From Rathayibacter sp. VKM Ac-2857 (lineage in GTDB: Bacteria > Actinomycetota > Actinomycetes > Actinomycetales > Microbacteriaceae), in the NCBI RefSeq assembly GCF_013205025.1, contig NZ_JABMLE010000002.1, positions 372,001 to 436,000 on the forward strand: 64,000 nt of DNA, in the 5' to 3' direction. Positions 8,045 through 16,180 of the stretch are shown piece by piece (positions within the stretch are counted from its first letter, which is position 1; every line of letters starts with the position of its first letter). Below the pieces are notes generated by a model that did no database searches, was not told the DNA's origin, and saw only the letters and a list, made by a program, of their open reading frames with translations. Both the position numbers and the translations under genes were made by a program.

Positions 8045-9139
8045 TCAGTCCGCGTGCCGCCCGGCCCGCGCCGGTCGCGCCAGCGCCACGAGCGCCGCGG
8101 GCACCGTGAAGAGCGGGTCCCCCGGGATCAGCGCCAGCACCCGGCGGATCCCGAGCGAGAGCGCGACGATCGCCGCCGTGAGCACCAGCGGGTAGAGCAG
8201 CGCCGCCACCGGCTTCTCGAGCAGCCCGGTCAGCCACGCGGCGTCCGGGTTCGCGACGAGCGACCACAGCCCGAGCAGCGGCACCTGCAGCAGGTAGATC
8301 GGCAGCGTCCGCCGCCCGATCGCCGAGCCGACCCGCGCCGCCGGCGCCCAGCGGCAGAGCAGCGCCGCGCAGGCCACGGCGAGCGGGATCGCGCTCGCAC
8401 TCACCACGAAGCCCGCGATCTGCCCGGCCGCCCCGCCGACGACGCGCCCACCCACGACCGCGACCAGGAACACCCCGAGCGGCACGAGCAGCACCAGCAC
8501 CCCCGGCCGCGAGAAGCGGCGCAGCTGCTCGGCCCCCAGCACGCCGAGCGCGAAGAAGACGAAGTTGGCCAGCAGCGCGTCGCCGAAGAGGATCACCCGC
8601 AGGTTCGTCGCGAGGAACCAGGCGGCGGTGCCGAGCAGCAGGATCCCCCACCACGGCACCCGCAGCGCCCGCAGCAGCACCAGCACGAGCGGGTAGAGCG
8701 CGAGCGCGAAGAGGAACCAGAGCGTGGTCGTCGGGAAGACGAACTGCAGGAGGACACGGTCGAGCGAGTCGATCGAGTGCGGGAAGTCGGGGCGGGCGAG
8801 CAGTGCGAAGAACACGGCGTAGAGCACCACCCACACCGCGTAGAGGTAGTAGTTCGAGACGAGCCGCACCCGCGCGGAGCCGCGACGCCAGCCGCGCAAC
8901 AGACCCGACTGCGCGAGCAGCCCCGCCAGCGCGAACAGGATCGGCATCCGGATGCGCCCGAGCGAGCCGCCCACCTGGTCCCACAGCCCGGCGACGGAGG
9001 ACGCCGGGTCCGCGACGGTGGCGAAGCTCCAGATCAGGACGTGGAAGAGGACGACCGCCAGGACGCCGAGTCCGCGGGTCGTGTCGATCCAGGCGAGCCG
9101 CTCGCGCGCGACGAGCGCGTCCCCTGATCCCGATACCAC
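8045..9139 (-). CDS. acyltransferase-3 (OafA-like) integral membrane protein
   Basis: 364 residues with about ten hydrophobic segments. The N-terminal R-x-x-WIDTTRGLGVLAVVLFHV is the hallmark first helix of acyltransferase-3 proteins, with the catalytic-type histidine at its end. Known members O-acetylate cell-surface sugars, antibiotics or peptidoglycan. The GTG start at 9139 is 7 nt after CATACT, a leaderless arrangement. It is convergent with the secreted protein gene. The substrate cannot be told from sequence. Confidence 0.88.
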   Translation of the reverse strand: MVSGSGDALVARERLAWIDTTRGLGVLAVVLFHVLIWSFATVADPASSVAGLWDQVGGSLGRIRMPILFALAGLLAQSGLLRGWRRGSARVRLVSNYYLYAVWVVLYAVFFALLARPDFPHSIDSLDRVLLQFVFPTTTLWFLFALALYPLVLVLLRALRVPWWGILLLGTAAWFLATNLRVILFGDALLANFVFFALGVLGAEQLRRFSRPGVLVLLVPLGVFLVAVVGGRVVGGAAGQIAGFVVSASAIPLAVACAALLCRWAPAARVGSAIGRRTLPIYLLQVPLLGLWSLVANPDAAWLTGLLEKPVAALLYPLVLTAAIVALSLGIRRVLALIPGDPLFTVPAALVALARPARAGRHAD

Positions 9140-9146
9140 GCGAACC

Positions 9147-9152
9147 AGTATG
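9147..9152 (-). promoter_or_regulatory. -10 hexamer of the acyltransferase gene, leaderless type
   Basis: CATACT on the minus strand ends 7 nt before the GTG start at 9139. Confidence 0.45.
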
Positions 9153-9164
9153 CGGGCTCGATGT

Positions 9165-9181
9165 GTCGCGGAAAACGCGAC
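9165..9181 (-). terminator. hairpin downstream of the helicase gene
   Basis: GTCGCG-GAAAA-CGCGAC, a perfect 6-bp stem. It lies 73 bp past the helicase stop and just before the acyltransferase promoter, so it may end helicase transcription. It is short. Confidence 0.35.
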
Positions 9182-9254
9182 GTGCGGCGCCCGGCGTCGG
9201 TTCGCGGTGGCAGCTCGCGGCGTTCGGCCGCGCGCCGGCCGTCAGTTCACGCCG

Positions 9255-11789
9255 TCAGCTCGCGCCGTCGAGCCGCCCGACCGCGGTGACCCGCACGACC
9301 GCGGCACCCGCCTCGTCCGACTCCGCGAGATCGACCGTCGCCGAGATCCCCCAGTCGTGATCGCCGGCCGGATCGTCGAGGATCTGGCGCACCTGCCACT
9401 GCGTCGGCGTCTCCGTGACGAGCAGCATCTTCGGCCCGCGCGCGTCCGGGCCGATCCCGATCGAGTCGTGCTCGTCGTAGTAGTCGTCGAGCGCCTCGCC
9501 CCAGGCGTCGGCGTCGAAGCCGGCCGCCGCGTCCAGCTCGCCGAGCGCCTCGTGGTCGTCGAGGGCCGCGAGGGTGACCCGCCGGAACAGCTCGTTGCGC
9601 ACCAGCACCCGGAAGGCGCGGTGGTTCGCGGTGAGCCGGCGCGGGGCGGGCGGCACGATCGCCTGGTCGGCCGCGTGCAGAGCCGGGTTGACCAGCTCCT
9701 CCCACTCGTCCACCAGCGAGGAGTCGACCTGGCGCACGAGCTCGCCGAGCCACTCGATCAGATCGTGCAGCTCCTCGTTCTTGATCTCGTCCGGGATGGT
9801 CTGCCGGGCGGCCCGGAACGCGTCGGAGAGGTAGCGCAGCACGAGTCCCTCCGAGCGGGAGAGCTTGTAGAAGGCGCAGTACTCGCCGAACGACATCGCC
9901 CGCTCGTACATGTCGCGCACGACCGACTTGGGCGAGAGCTCGAAGTCGCGCACCCAGGGCTGCACCGCGGTGTAGGTCTCGAAGGTGGCCTCGAGCAGCT
10001 CTTCGAGCGGCTTGGGATGCGTGACGCTCTCGAGCAGCTCCATCCGCTCCTCGTACTCGATGCCGTCCGCCTTCATCGCGGCGACCGCGTCGCCCCGCGC
10101 CTGGAACTGCTGGGCGCTGAGGATCTGCCGCGGGTCGTCGAGCGTGGCCTCGAGCACCGAGATCACGTCGAGCGCGAAGGTCGGCGACTCCGGGTCGAGC
10201 ACGTCGAACACGGCGAGCGCGAACGGCGAGAGCGGCTGGTTGAGCGCGAAGTTCGGCTGCAGGTCGACGGTCAGCCGGATGCGCACCACGCCGTCGCGGT
10301 CGACGATCTGCTCGACCACCTCCGCGGTGCGGAGCGTGCGGTAGATGCCCAGCGCCCGGCGGGCCAGCTGCAGCTGGCGCTTCCAGGGCTCGTGGTTGTC
10401 GAAGATCAGCGCGTGCACGTTCGCGAAGACGTCGCCGCCGCGGGCGATCACGTTGAGCAGCATCGACGAGGTGATCGTCATGTGCGAGGTGAGCGTCTCG
10501 GGCTCGGCGTCGACGAGCTTGCGGAAGCTCGGCTCGCCCCAGCTGACGAAGCCCTGCGGCGCGCGCTTGCCGACCCACTTGCGCCGCTTCTTCGGATCGT
10601 CACCCATCTTGTCGAGCGCCTTGCGGTTCTCGGACTCGTGCTCCGGCGCCTGCACCACGACGGTGCCCGCGGTGTCGTAGCCCGCGCGGCCGGCCCGCCC
10701 GGCGATCTGGTGGAACTCGCGGGCCGAGAGCTGGCGGCTCTTGACGCCGTCGTACTTGGTCAGCGCGCTGAGCAGCACCGTCCGGATCGGCACGTTGATG
10801 CCGACGCCGAGGGTGTCCGTGCCGCAGATCACGCGCAGCATGCCTTGCTGGGCCAGCTGCTCGACCAGGCGCCGGTACTTCGGCAGCATGCCCGCGTGGT
10901 GCACGCCGATCCCGAGCCGCAGCAGCCGCGAGAGCGTCTTGCCGAACGCCGTGGTGAAGCGGAAGCCGCCGATCACCTCGGCGATGCGGTCGCGGTGCTC
11001 GCGGGTGGCGATGTTCGCGCTGGTCAGCGCCTGCGCCCGCTCGAGCGCCGCGGCCTGGGAGAAGTGCACGACGTAGACCGGGGCCTGGTTCGTCGAGAGC
11101 AGCTCCTCGATCGAGTCGTGGATCGGCGCGATCTCGTAGAAGAAGTGCAGCGGCACCGGCCGCTCGACGCCGGTGACCGTGGCGGTCTCGCGCCCCGTGC
11201 GCCGGGTGAGGTCCGCGGCGAGCGCCGTCACGTCGCCGAGCGTCGCCGACATCAGCACGAACTGCACGTGCGGCAGCGTCAGCAGCGGCACCTGCCAGGC
11301 CCAGCCGCGGGACGGGTCGGCGTAGAAGTGGAACTCGTCCATCACCACCTGGTCGACGTCGGTCTCGGCGCCGTGCCGCAGCGCCAGGTTCGCGAGGATC
11401 TCCGCGGTGCAGCAGATGATCGGCGCGTCCGGGTTCACCGAGGAGTCGCCGGTCACCATGCCGACGTTCGCGGCGCCGAACACGTCGACCAGCGCGAAGA
11501 ACTTCTCCGAGACGAGCGCCTTGATCGGCGCCGTGTAGTAGCTGCGCCGCCCGTTCGCCAGCGCGGCGGCGTGCGCCCCGATCGCGACCAGCGACTTCCC
11601 GGTGCCGGTCGGCGTCGACAGGATCAGGTTCGCCCCCGACGAGATCTCGATCATCGACTCGTCCTGCGCCGGGTACAGCGGCAGCCCCCGCGCCTCGGCC
11701 CACTCCGTGAACGCCAGATACACCGCGTCGTCGTCGACGCGCCCGTCGGCGTCGGGCGTCGGCATCCGTTCGAGCAGCGTCAGACTCAT
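9255..11789 (-). CDS. Ski2-like DEAD/DEAH helicase with DUF3516 C-terminus
   Basis: 844 residues. The helicase core occupies about 1-480: Walker A TPTGTGKS, motif II DEFH (VVMDEFHFYAD), motif III SATLGD, and motif VI-like FHQIAGRAGRAGYD. The remaining ~360 residues are the actinobacterial DUF3516 region. Related proteins unwind RNA or DNA with ATP and are annotated as Ski2-family; the cellular target is not known. The start is taken at MSLTLLERM (11789), since upstream in-frame codons run into REP sequence. A single gene, REP-flanked on its 5' side. Confidence 0.92.
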   Translation of the reverse strand: MSLTLLERMPTPDADGRVDDDAVYLAFTEWAEARGLPLYPAQDESMIEISSGANLILSTPTGTGKSLVAIGAHAAALANGRRSYYTAPIKALVSEKFFALVDVFGAANVGMVTGDSSVNPDAPIICCTAEILANLALRHGAETDVDQVVMDEFHFYADPSRGWAWQVPLLTLPHVQFVLMSATLGDVTALAADLTRRTGRETATVTGVERPVPLHFFYEIAPIHDSIEELLSTNQAPVYVVHFSQAAALERAQALTSANIATREHRDRIAEVIGGFRFTTAFGKTLSRLLRLGIGVHHAGMLPKYRRLVEQLAQQGMLRVICGTDTLGVGINVPIRTVLLSALTKYDGVKSRQLSAREFHQIAGRAGRAGYDTAGTVVVQAPEHESENRKALDKMGDDPKKRRKWVGKRAPQGFVSWGEPSFRKLVDAEPETLTSHMTITSSMLLNVIARGGDVFANVHALIFDNHEPWKRQLQLARRALGIYRTLRTAEVVEQIVDRDGVVRIRLTVDLQPNFALNQPLSPFALAVFDVLDPESPTFALDVISVLEATLDDPRQILSAQQFQARGDAVAAMKADGIEYEERMELLESVTHPKPLEELLEATFETYTAVQPWVRDFELSPKSVVRDMYERAMSFGEYCAFYKLSRSEGLVLRYLSDAFRAARQTIPDEIKNEELHDLIEWLGELVRQVDSSLVDEWEELVNPALHAADQAIVPPAPRRLTANHRAFRVLVRNELFRRVTLAALDDHEALGELDAAAGFDADAWGEALDDYYDEHDSIGIGPDARGPKMLLVTETPTQWQVRQILDDPAGDHDWGISATVDLAESDEAGAAVVRVTAVGRLDGAS

Positions 11790-11849
11790 CCCCCCATCCT
11801 CCCCGAGTTTCCTGCGCTGGGTCCCCTCCCTGCTGGTCCAGTGCCTCCG

Positions 11850-12066
11850 CAGCGGTCGCACCTTGCTGGTCGAGTAGCCGCACAGCGGCGTATCGAGACC
11901 CGCCCACCGGACGACGGTGGATCTCGATACGCCCTCTCCGAGGGCTACTCGATCAGCATGCTGATACCGCTGAGCGGACGCGCAGCGGCCGTCCCTGCCG
12001 GATGAGCAGCCGCGCAGCGGCCCCTCCATGCTGGTCGAGTAGCCGCGCAGCGGCGTATCGAGACCC
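11850..12066. repeat. REP block B
   Basis: Forward copy at 11863-11902 (stem CCGC-ACA-GCGG), inverted type-2 copy at 11920-11962 (stem CCCTC/GAGGG), degenerate GC-rich remnants, and a forward copy at 12027-12066 (CCGC-GCA-GCGG). It fills the gap between the helicase and the AbiEi-like gene. Confidence 0.88.
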
Positions 12067-12079
12067 AGGACCGCAGCGC

Positions 12080-13006
12080 TCACGGGCGCGCTCGATCCGC
12101 GAGCGCCCGGCGCAGCCGCTCGACGGAGCGCTCGGGGTGCGGCAGGAACTCGGCCGCGACGATGCGCACCGGGTGCACACCGATCGCGAGGAAATCGTCG
12201 TAGCGGCCGACGTCGCGCGCGAACCGCCAGTTGCTCGTGCGGTGGCCGTCGCCCTCGTACTCCCAGGACACCCTCTCCCGCTCGTACCAGCCGTCAGGCC
12301 GCCCGACGAAGACGCCCGCCGACGTGAACAGCGGCACCTGGAGCTGCGGCTCCGGCAGTCCTGCCCGTACCGACGCGAGCCGGAAGCGGGTCTCCGGCCG
12401 TGACTCGGCGCCGTCGCGCACCAGCGCGATCGCCTCGCGCAGCCGCGCCGCCCCGCGCCCGCAGAACCACGCCACCCGCTCGCGGAGCTCCCCCAGCGGC
12501 ACCCAGGGGCGCGGATCCCCCGGATCTCCGCGGTGCGGCGTCCGCACGAGCGCGTCCCCCACCGCCACGAGATCGTCGAGCTCGAGCAGCGTGCCCAGGT
12601 GGCAGAACAGCGACGCCCCGTCGGTCAGCGGCAGGCCGTGCCGGACGACGCGCCGCACCCGCGCATCGGACACCGCGTGCCCGACGACCCCCGGACGCCG
12701 TGCCGCCCGAGCCGGCGCCCGCACACTGACATGCAGCGGCTCCTCCGGCAGGGCGCGCGGGAGCTCCAGCGGCCAGAGCCTCGCCGCGGTCAGATGGCTG
12801 AGGACCGCGCCCGGCCCGAGCAGGGCGAGGAGCGCCCGCGCGCGGATCTCGAGGTCCGGACCGTCGCCCTCGACCCGAACGCCGTGGAACGGCGCCGTCA
12901 GATCGCCGCTGCGCAGCCGCCCCCGGGCGAGACCGGCGCGCGCGGCCTCGCCGACGGTGAAGGGCCGCCCGAGGAGCTCGGCGGGAAGACGGGACGACTG
13001 CGGCAT
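12080..13006 (-). CDS. AbiEi-like/DUF559-type protein
   Basis: About 308 residues. The N-terminal segment (PFTVGEAARAGLARGRLRSG) resembles the winged-helix region of AbiEi-type antitoxins. The C-terminal ~110 residues (ETRFRLASVRAGLPEPQLQV ... WEYEGDGHRTS ... GRYDDFLAIGVHPVRI) match the Vsr/DUF559 endonuclease-like layout common in actinobacteria. No adjacent AbiEii toxin is present. The start is uncertain: ATG at 13006 is used because MPQSSRLPAELL begins the conserved part; in-frame codons extend to 13069. REP blocks lie on both sides. Function unknown. Confidence 0.75.
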   Translation of the reverse strand: MPQSSRLPAELLGRPFTVGEAARAGLARGRLRSGDLTAPFHGVRVEGDGPDLEIRARALLALLGPGAVLSHLTAARLWPLELPRALPEEPLHVSVRAPARAARRPGVVGHAVSDARVRRVVRHGLPLTDGASLFCHLGTLLELDDLVAVGDALVRTPHRGDPGDPRPWVPLGELRERVAWFCGRGAARLREAIALVRDGAESRPETRFRLASVRAGLPEPQLQVPLFTSAGVFVGRPDGWYERERVSWEYEGDGHRTSNWRFARDVGRYDDFLAIGVHPVRIVAAEFLPHPERSVERLRRALADRARP

Positions 13007-13083
13007 CCCGACACCGTGCCGCACGCGGACCCTTGAGAACGGCTCTCCACAGCCCCACCCGTTCTCCACACCCGCGCCGGGCC

Positions 13084-13146
13084 CGTCGATCCGTCACGAA
13101 CGGTCCCCTCGGTCGACCTGAGACGACCACTCGTGACGGATCGACG
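13084..13146. repeat. perfect 16-bp inverted repeat
   Basis: CGTCGATCCGTCACGA (13084-13099) and its exact complement (13131-13146) enclose 31 bp that includes the palindrome GGTCGACC. It lies between the AbiEi-like gene start and REP block C. Confidence 0.7.
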
Positions 13147-13236
13147 CGCGCAGCGGCCCCACCAATGCTGGTGACTCGGACGCGCAGCGGCCCCACCATG
13201 CTGGTCGAGTAGCCGCGCAGCGGCGTATCGAGACCC
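13147..13236. repeat. REP block C
   Basis: Degenerate copies at 13147-13192 (CGCGCAGCGGCCCCACC twice) and one full forward copy at 13196-13236 (GTAG, stem CCGC-GCA-GCGG, GTATCGAGACCC). It lies just beyond the stop of the MOSC gene. Confidence 0.85.
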
Positions 13237-13258
13237 CCGCGCCGCCGCGATCCGCGGG

Positions 13259-13894
13259 TCAGGCGAGCGCGCGCTCGACGTACGGGCGCAGGTCGGCGGC
13301 GAGGCGCAGCTCGCCGGCGGCCTCGGCGTCGAGGAGGGTCTGCGCGTCGTCCGCGCGGCGCTCGACGAACCAGCGGCGCAGCGGCACGGCCCGCTCCGGG
13401 CGCGAGAGCAGCTCGATCGCATCGCCCGCCTCGATGCTGCCGCGGTGCAGCACGCGCAGGTAGGCGCCGGTGCGCCCCTCCTCGGCGAAGCGCTTGACCC
13501 ACTGCGGCTCGCCGAGCACGCGCTGGAAGGTCGCGCACGGGGTCCGCGGCATCGTCACCTCGACCTCGACCTTCTCGCCGATCCTCCAGCGCTCGCCGAT
13601 CACGGCGCCGGTGAGGTCGAGCCCCTCGACCCGCAGGTTCTCGCCGAATCGTCCGGAGGGCATCTCGTAGCCGAGCCGCTCCTCCCACCACTCGGCGTCC
13701 TCGCGGGCGTAGGCGTAGAGCGCCTTCGCCTCGCCGCCGTGGTGCGCGCGGTCGGCCTGCACGTCGGCGTAGACCCCGAGGTCGCGGATGACGACCGGCC
13801 CCTCGACGGGGCGCTTGTCGATGGCGGTCACCCCGACCAGGCCGGGGTCCGGGAGCAGGCGGTCGACGCGGCAGACGGCGAGGAGTCGAGGCAT
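13259..13894 (-). CDS. MOSC domain protein, YiiM-like
   Basis: 211 residues. KALYAYAREDAEWWEERLG, GRFGENLRVEGLDL, IGERWRIG and the PRTPCATF motif with its conserved cysteine match YiiM-type MOSC proteins, with a C-terminal three-helix extension. MOSC enzymes handle molybdenum cofactor-linked reductions, for example of N-hydroxylated compounds. The ATG at 13894 is divergent from the pentapeptide gene, 63 bp away. The protein is cytoplasmic. Confidence 0.88.
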   Translation of the reverse strand: MPRLLAVCRVDRLLPDPGLVGVTAIDKRPVEGPVVIRDLGVYADVQADRAHHGGEAKALYAYAREDAEWWEERLGYEMPSGRFGENLRVEGLDLTGAVIGERWRIGEKVEVEVTMPRTPCATFQRVLGEPQWVKRFAEEGRTGAYLRVLHRGSIEAGDAIELLSRPERAVPLRRWFVERRADDAQTLLDAEAAGELRLAADLRPYVERALA

Positions 13895-13945
13895 GCCGCC
13901 ATGCTCTCACCGCCGGAGCCGCGTCGCGCGCAGAGGCTCGCCGCG

Positions 13946-13951
13946 TAGGCT
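13946..13951 (+). promoter_or_regulatory. -10 hexamer of the pentapeptide gene, leaderless type
   Basis: TAGGCT is followed by 6 nt and the GTG start at 13958; no ribosome-binding site is possible. Confidence 0.5.
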
Positions 13952-13957
13952 CGCCGG

Positions 13958-14614
13958 GTGCGCGCCGCCCTCCCTGCTCCCCGTTTCGATCCACTCCTCC
14001 TCGACGGCCTCGCCGAGGGCTACGCCGGCGACACCGGCGCGCGCGAGCACGCCGAGGGGCTCCGCTTCGACGGCGTCGACCTCACCGGAGCAGACCTCAC
14101 CGCCGCGTCCTTCAGCGAGTGCGCGCTCGACGGCGTCGTCCTCGAGCGGGCGCAGCTGCGCGCCGCCTCCCTCGTGGAATCGCGGCTCGAGCGGCTGGAC
14201 GTGCCGGGCCTGTCCGCGCCCCGCAGCCGCTGGCGCTCGATCGAGCTCGCCTCCTCGCGGCTCGGCTCGGCCGAGCTCTACGAGAGCACCTTCGAGCAGG
14301 TCCGCATCTCCGACTGCAAGCTCGGCTACGTCAACCTGCGCGGAGCGACCCTGCGCGACGTCCTCTTCGAGCGCTGCACGATCGACGAGCTCGACCTGGG
14401 CGGGGCCACCGGTTCGCGGGTGGCCTTCCCCGACTGCGACATCCGCTCGCTCGAGCTGCCCGGCGCGAGGATCCAGGACCTCGACCTGCGCGGCGCCGAG
14501 CTGCACGTGCTCGGCGGTCTCGACGGACTCCGCGGCGTCGCGCTCACGGAGCTGCAGCTCAGCCTGATGCTGCCGCTGTTCGCCGAGCACTTCGGCGTGC
14601 GGATCCTCGGTTGA
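13958..14614 (+). CDS. pentapeptide repeat protein
   Basis: 218 residues. Repeats of the A(D/N)LxX type run from about residue 35 to 180: FDGVDLTGADLTAASF, LERAQLRAASL, LGYVNLRGATLRDVLF, IDELDLGGA, IQDLDLRGAEL. These build a right-handed quadrilateral beta-helix. Some relatives mimic DNA and protect gyrase; most have no known role. The C-terminus ends with a helix (ELQLSLMLPLFAEHFGVRI). The GTG start is set by the leaderless promoter. Confidence 0.85.
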   Translation: MRAALPAPRFDPLLLDGLAEGYAGDTGAREHAEGLRFDGVDLTGADLTAASFSECALDGVVLERAQLRAASLVESRLERLDVPGLSAPRSRWRSIELASSRLGSAELYESTFEQVRISDCKLGYVNLRGATLRDVLFERCTIDELDLGGATGSRVAFPDCDIRSLELPGARIQDLDLRGAELHVLGGLDGLRGVALTELQLSLMLPLFAEHFGVRILG

Positions 14615-14629
14615 CCCGGACCGCCCGCT

Positions 14630-14992
14630 CTACGCGCGCCGTCGCCCGATCCGCCGGCTGAGCGCGCGGCGACCGAGCAGGAACACCCCGAGCACGACGG
14701 TGGTGACGACCACGAAGCTCAGCTGCACGCCCTGGCCCGAGAGCACCCGCAGCAGCATCCCGCCCGCCACGGTCACGATCCAGACCACGAGTCCGGAGAC
14801 GAGGACGCGGTTGGGCGTCCGCCAGGCGCGCGCGATCACCCAGCCCAGCAGCAGCGCCGCGAGGAAGGGCCACAGCGTCACGAGGAAGCCCGCGAGCACC
14901 GAGTCGCCGTCGTGCGTCCGCCGCCCGATCAGCACGAAGACCGCGACGAGGAGGACGTCCAGCGCCAGGCCGAGCCCGGCGCGGCGGGTCAC
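14630..14992 (-). CDS. DUF3054 membrane protein
   Basis: 120 residues with four hydrophobic segments and the family-typical GLALDVLLVAVFVLIGRRTH start and WRTPNRVLVSGLVVW segment. The GTG at 14992 overlaps the upstream DUF3097 stop by 4 bp (GTGA). Function unknown. Confidence 0.85.
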   Translation of the reverse strand: MTRRAGLGLALDVLLVAVFVLIGRRTHDGDSVLAGFLVTLWPFLAALLLGWVIARAWRTPNRVLVSGLVVWIVTVAGGMLLRVLSGQGVQLSFVVVTTVVLGVFLLGRRALSRRIGRRRA

Positions 14993-15837
14993 GCCGGCTC
15001 CGTCACGAAGTCGATCAGCTGCTCGACCCGGCCGAGCAGCGCGGGCTCCAGGTCCTTGAAGGTCCGGACCTGCCCGAGGATGCGCTGCCAGGCGCGCGCG
15101 ATGTCGGCCTGCTCGTCGTGCGGCCAGCCGAGCGCCTGGCAGATGCCCTTCTTCCACTCGATCGAGCGCGGGACGTCGGGCCAGCGCTCGAGGCCGACGC
15201 GGGCCGGCTTGACCGCCTGCCAGACGTCGACGAAGGGGTGGCCGACCACGAGGACGTGCGCGCCGTGCGGACCGGCGGCGACCGCGTCGGCGATCCGCGA
15301 CTCCTTCGACCCGCGGACGAGGTGGTCGACGAGCACGCCGATCCGCCTCCCCGGACCGGGCGCGAAGGCGCGGACCAGCTCGTCGAGGTTGTCGACGCCC
15401 TCGATGTACTCGACGACCACGCCCTCGACCCGCAGGTCGTGGCCCCAGACCTTCTCGACCAGCTCGGCGTCGTGCCGGCCCTCGACGTAGATGCGGCTCG
15501 GCAGCGCGACGCGCGCCTTCGCATCGGCGACGTGGAAGGAGCCGGAGGCGGACCGCGCCCGGCCGAGGTTCGCGTCGCGCTTGAGGCCGGGCGCCTTCAA
15601 CGACACCGGCTTGCCGTCGATGAGGAAGCCCGGGCCGATCGGGAAGACGCGGACCTTGCCGAAGCGGTCCTCGAGTTTCACCATCCTCAGCTCGACGCCG
15701 ACGACGGCGCCGACGAAGCCGGAGGCGACCTCCTCGACCACGAGATCGCGCTCGGCCTCGACCACCGCGACCTCGACCGTGTTCTTCGCCCGCCAGTTCC
15801 CGGCGAGCACGTCCTGCCCGTACCTGTCCTCGTCCAT
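14989..15837 (-). CDS. DUF3097 family protein
   Basis: 282 residues. Family features: DRYGQDVLAGNWRAKNTVEV at the N-terminus, a central RIYVEGRHDAELVEKVWG segment that resembles a Toprim-like strand with acidic residues, and GVLVDHLVRGSKE. The start at 15837 is supported by TACCCT 7 nt upstream (leaderless). It overlaps DUF3054. Function unknown; a nucleic-acid role is suggested only by the Toprim-like strand. Confidence 0.85.
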   Translation of the reverse strand: MDEDRYGQDVLAGNWRAKNTVEVAVVEAERDLVVEEVASGFVGAVVGVELRMVKLEDRFGKVRVFPIGPGFLIDGKPVSLKAPGLKRDANLGRARSASGSFHVADAKARVALPSRIYVEGRHDAELVEKVWGHDLRVEGVVVEYIEGVDNLDELVRAFAPGPGRRIGVLVDHLVRGSKESRIADAVAAGPHGAHVLVVGHPFVDVWQAVKPARVGLERWPDVPRSIEWKKGICQALGWPHDEQADIARAWQRILGQVRTFKDLEPALLGRVEQLIDFVTEPA

Positions 15838-15844
15838 CGCCTCG

Positions 15845-15850
15845 AGGGTA
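15845..15850 (-). promoter_or_regulatory. -10 hexamer of the DUF3097 gene, leaderless type
   Basis: TACCCT on the minus strand, 7 nt before the ATG at 15837. Confidence 0.5.
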
Positions 15851-15863
15851 GCCCGCTGCTGCG

Positions 15864-15873
15864 GATGATCATC
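15864..15873. promoter_or_regulatory. GATGATCATC palindrome, candidate operator
   Basis: A perfect 10-bp palindrome in an unusually AT-rich (for this window) divergent region between DUF3097 and the His-rich gene. A metal-responsive repressor site is possible from context only. Confidence 0.25.
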
Positions 15874-15970
15874 ACTCTCGATTACCAGAATGTATTGCGA
15901 TGCGTTTATGGATCTGGTCCACTGGTCATGGCTGCCGACCGGCGGCCGCGTTCCTCCGAAAGGCAGCACC

Positions 15971-16165
15971 ATGAGCACCACCGACCTCCACGCCGAGCAC
16001 GACGTCACCGAGCACGAGCACGGCGACGGCTGCGGCCACACCACCGTCCAGCACGACGACCACGTCGACTACGCGCACGGCACCCACCGCCACGCCCTGC
16101 ACGGCGACCACTACGACGAGCACGGCGCGCACGCCGAGCACGTCGCCGCCGCCGACCAGTCCTGA
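15971..16165 (+). CDS. small histidine-rich metal-binding protein
   Basis: 64 residues, 15 of them His and one Cys (GDGCGH), with DHVDYAHGTHRH and HGDHYDEHG motifs. Homologues in actinobacteria are often labelled 'zinc transporter permease', but there is no membrane segment here. It more likely binds or buffers zinc, nickel or copper in the cytoplasm. The ATG at 15971 is preferred over 15890 because the His-rich region begins there. Its 3' end abuts REP block D. Confidence 0.75.
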   Translation: MSTTDLHAEHDVTEHEHGDGCGHTTVQHDDHVDYAHGTHRHALHGDHYDEHGAHAEHVAAADQS

Positions 16166-16180
16166 CCCCCTCGGCGGCAG

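Noticed and set aside
8952-12005. 1017-residue plus-strand open frame opposite the helicase
   Set aside because: Its composition (His, Arg, Asp, Glu runs) mirrors the helicase codons; no motif, no start signal.
12080-13006. Complete AbiE-type toxin-antitoxin system
   Set aside because: Only the AbiEi-like/DUF559 protein is present; no nucleotidyltransferase toxin gene lies on either side.
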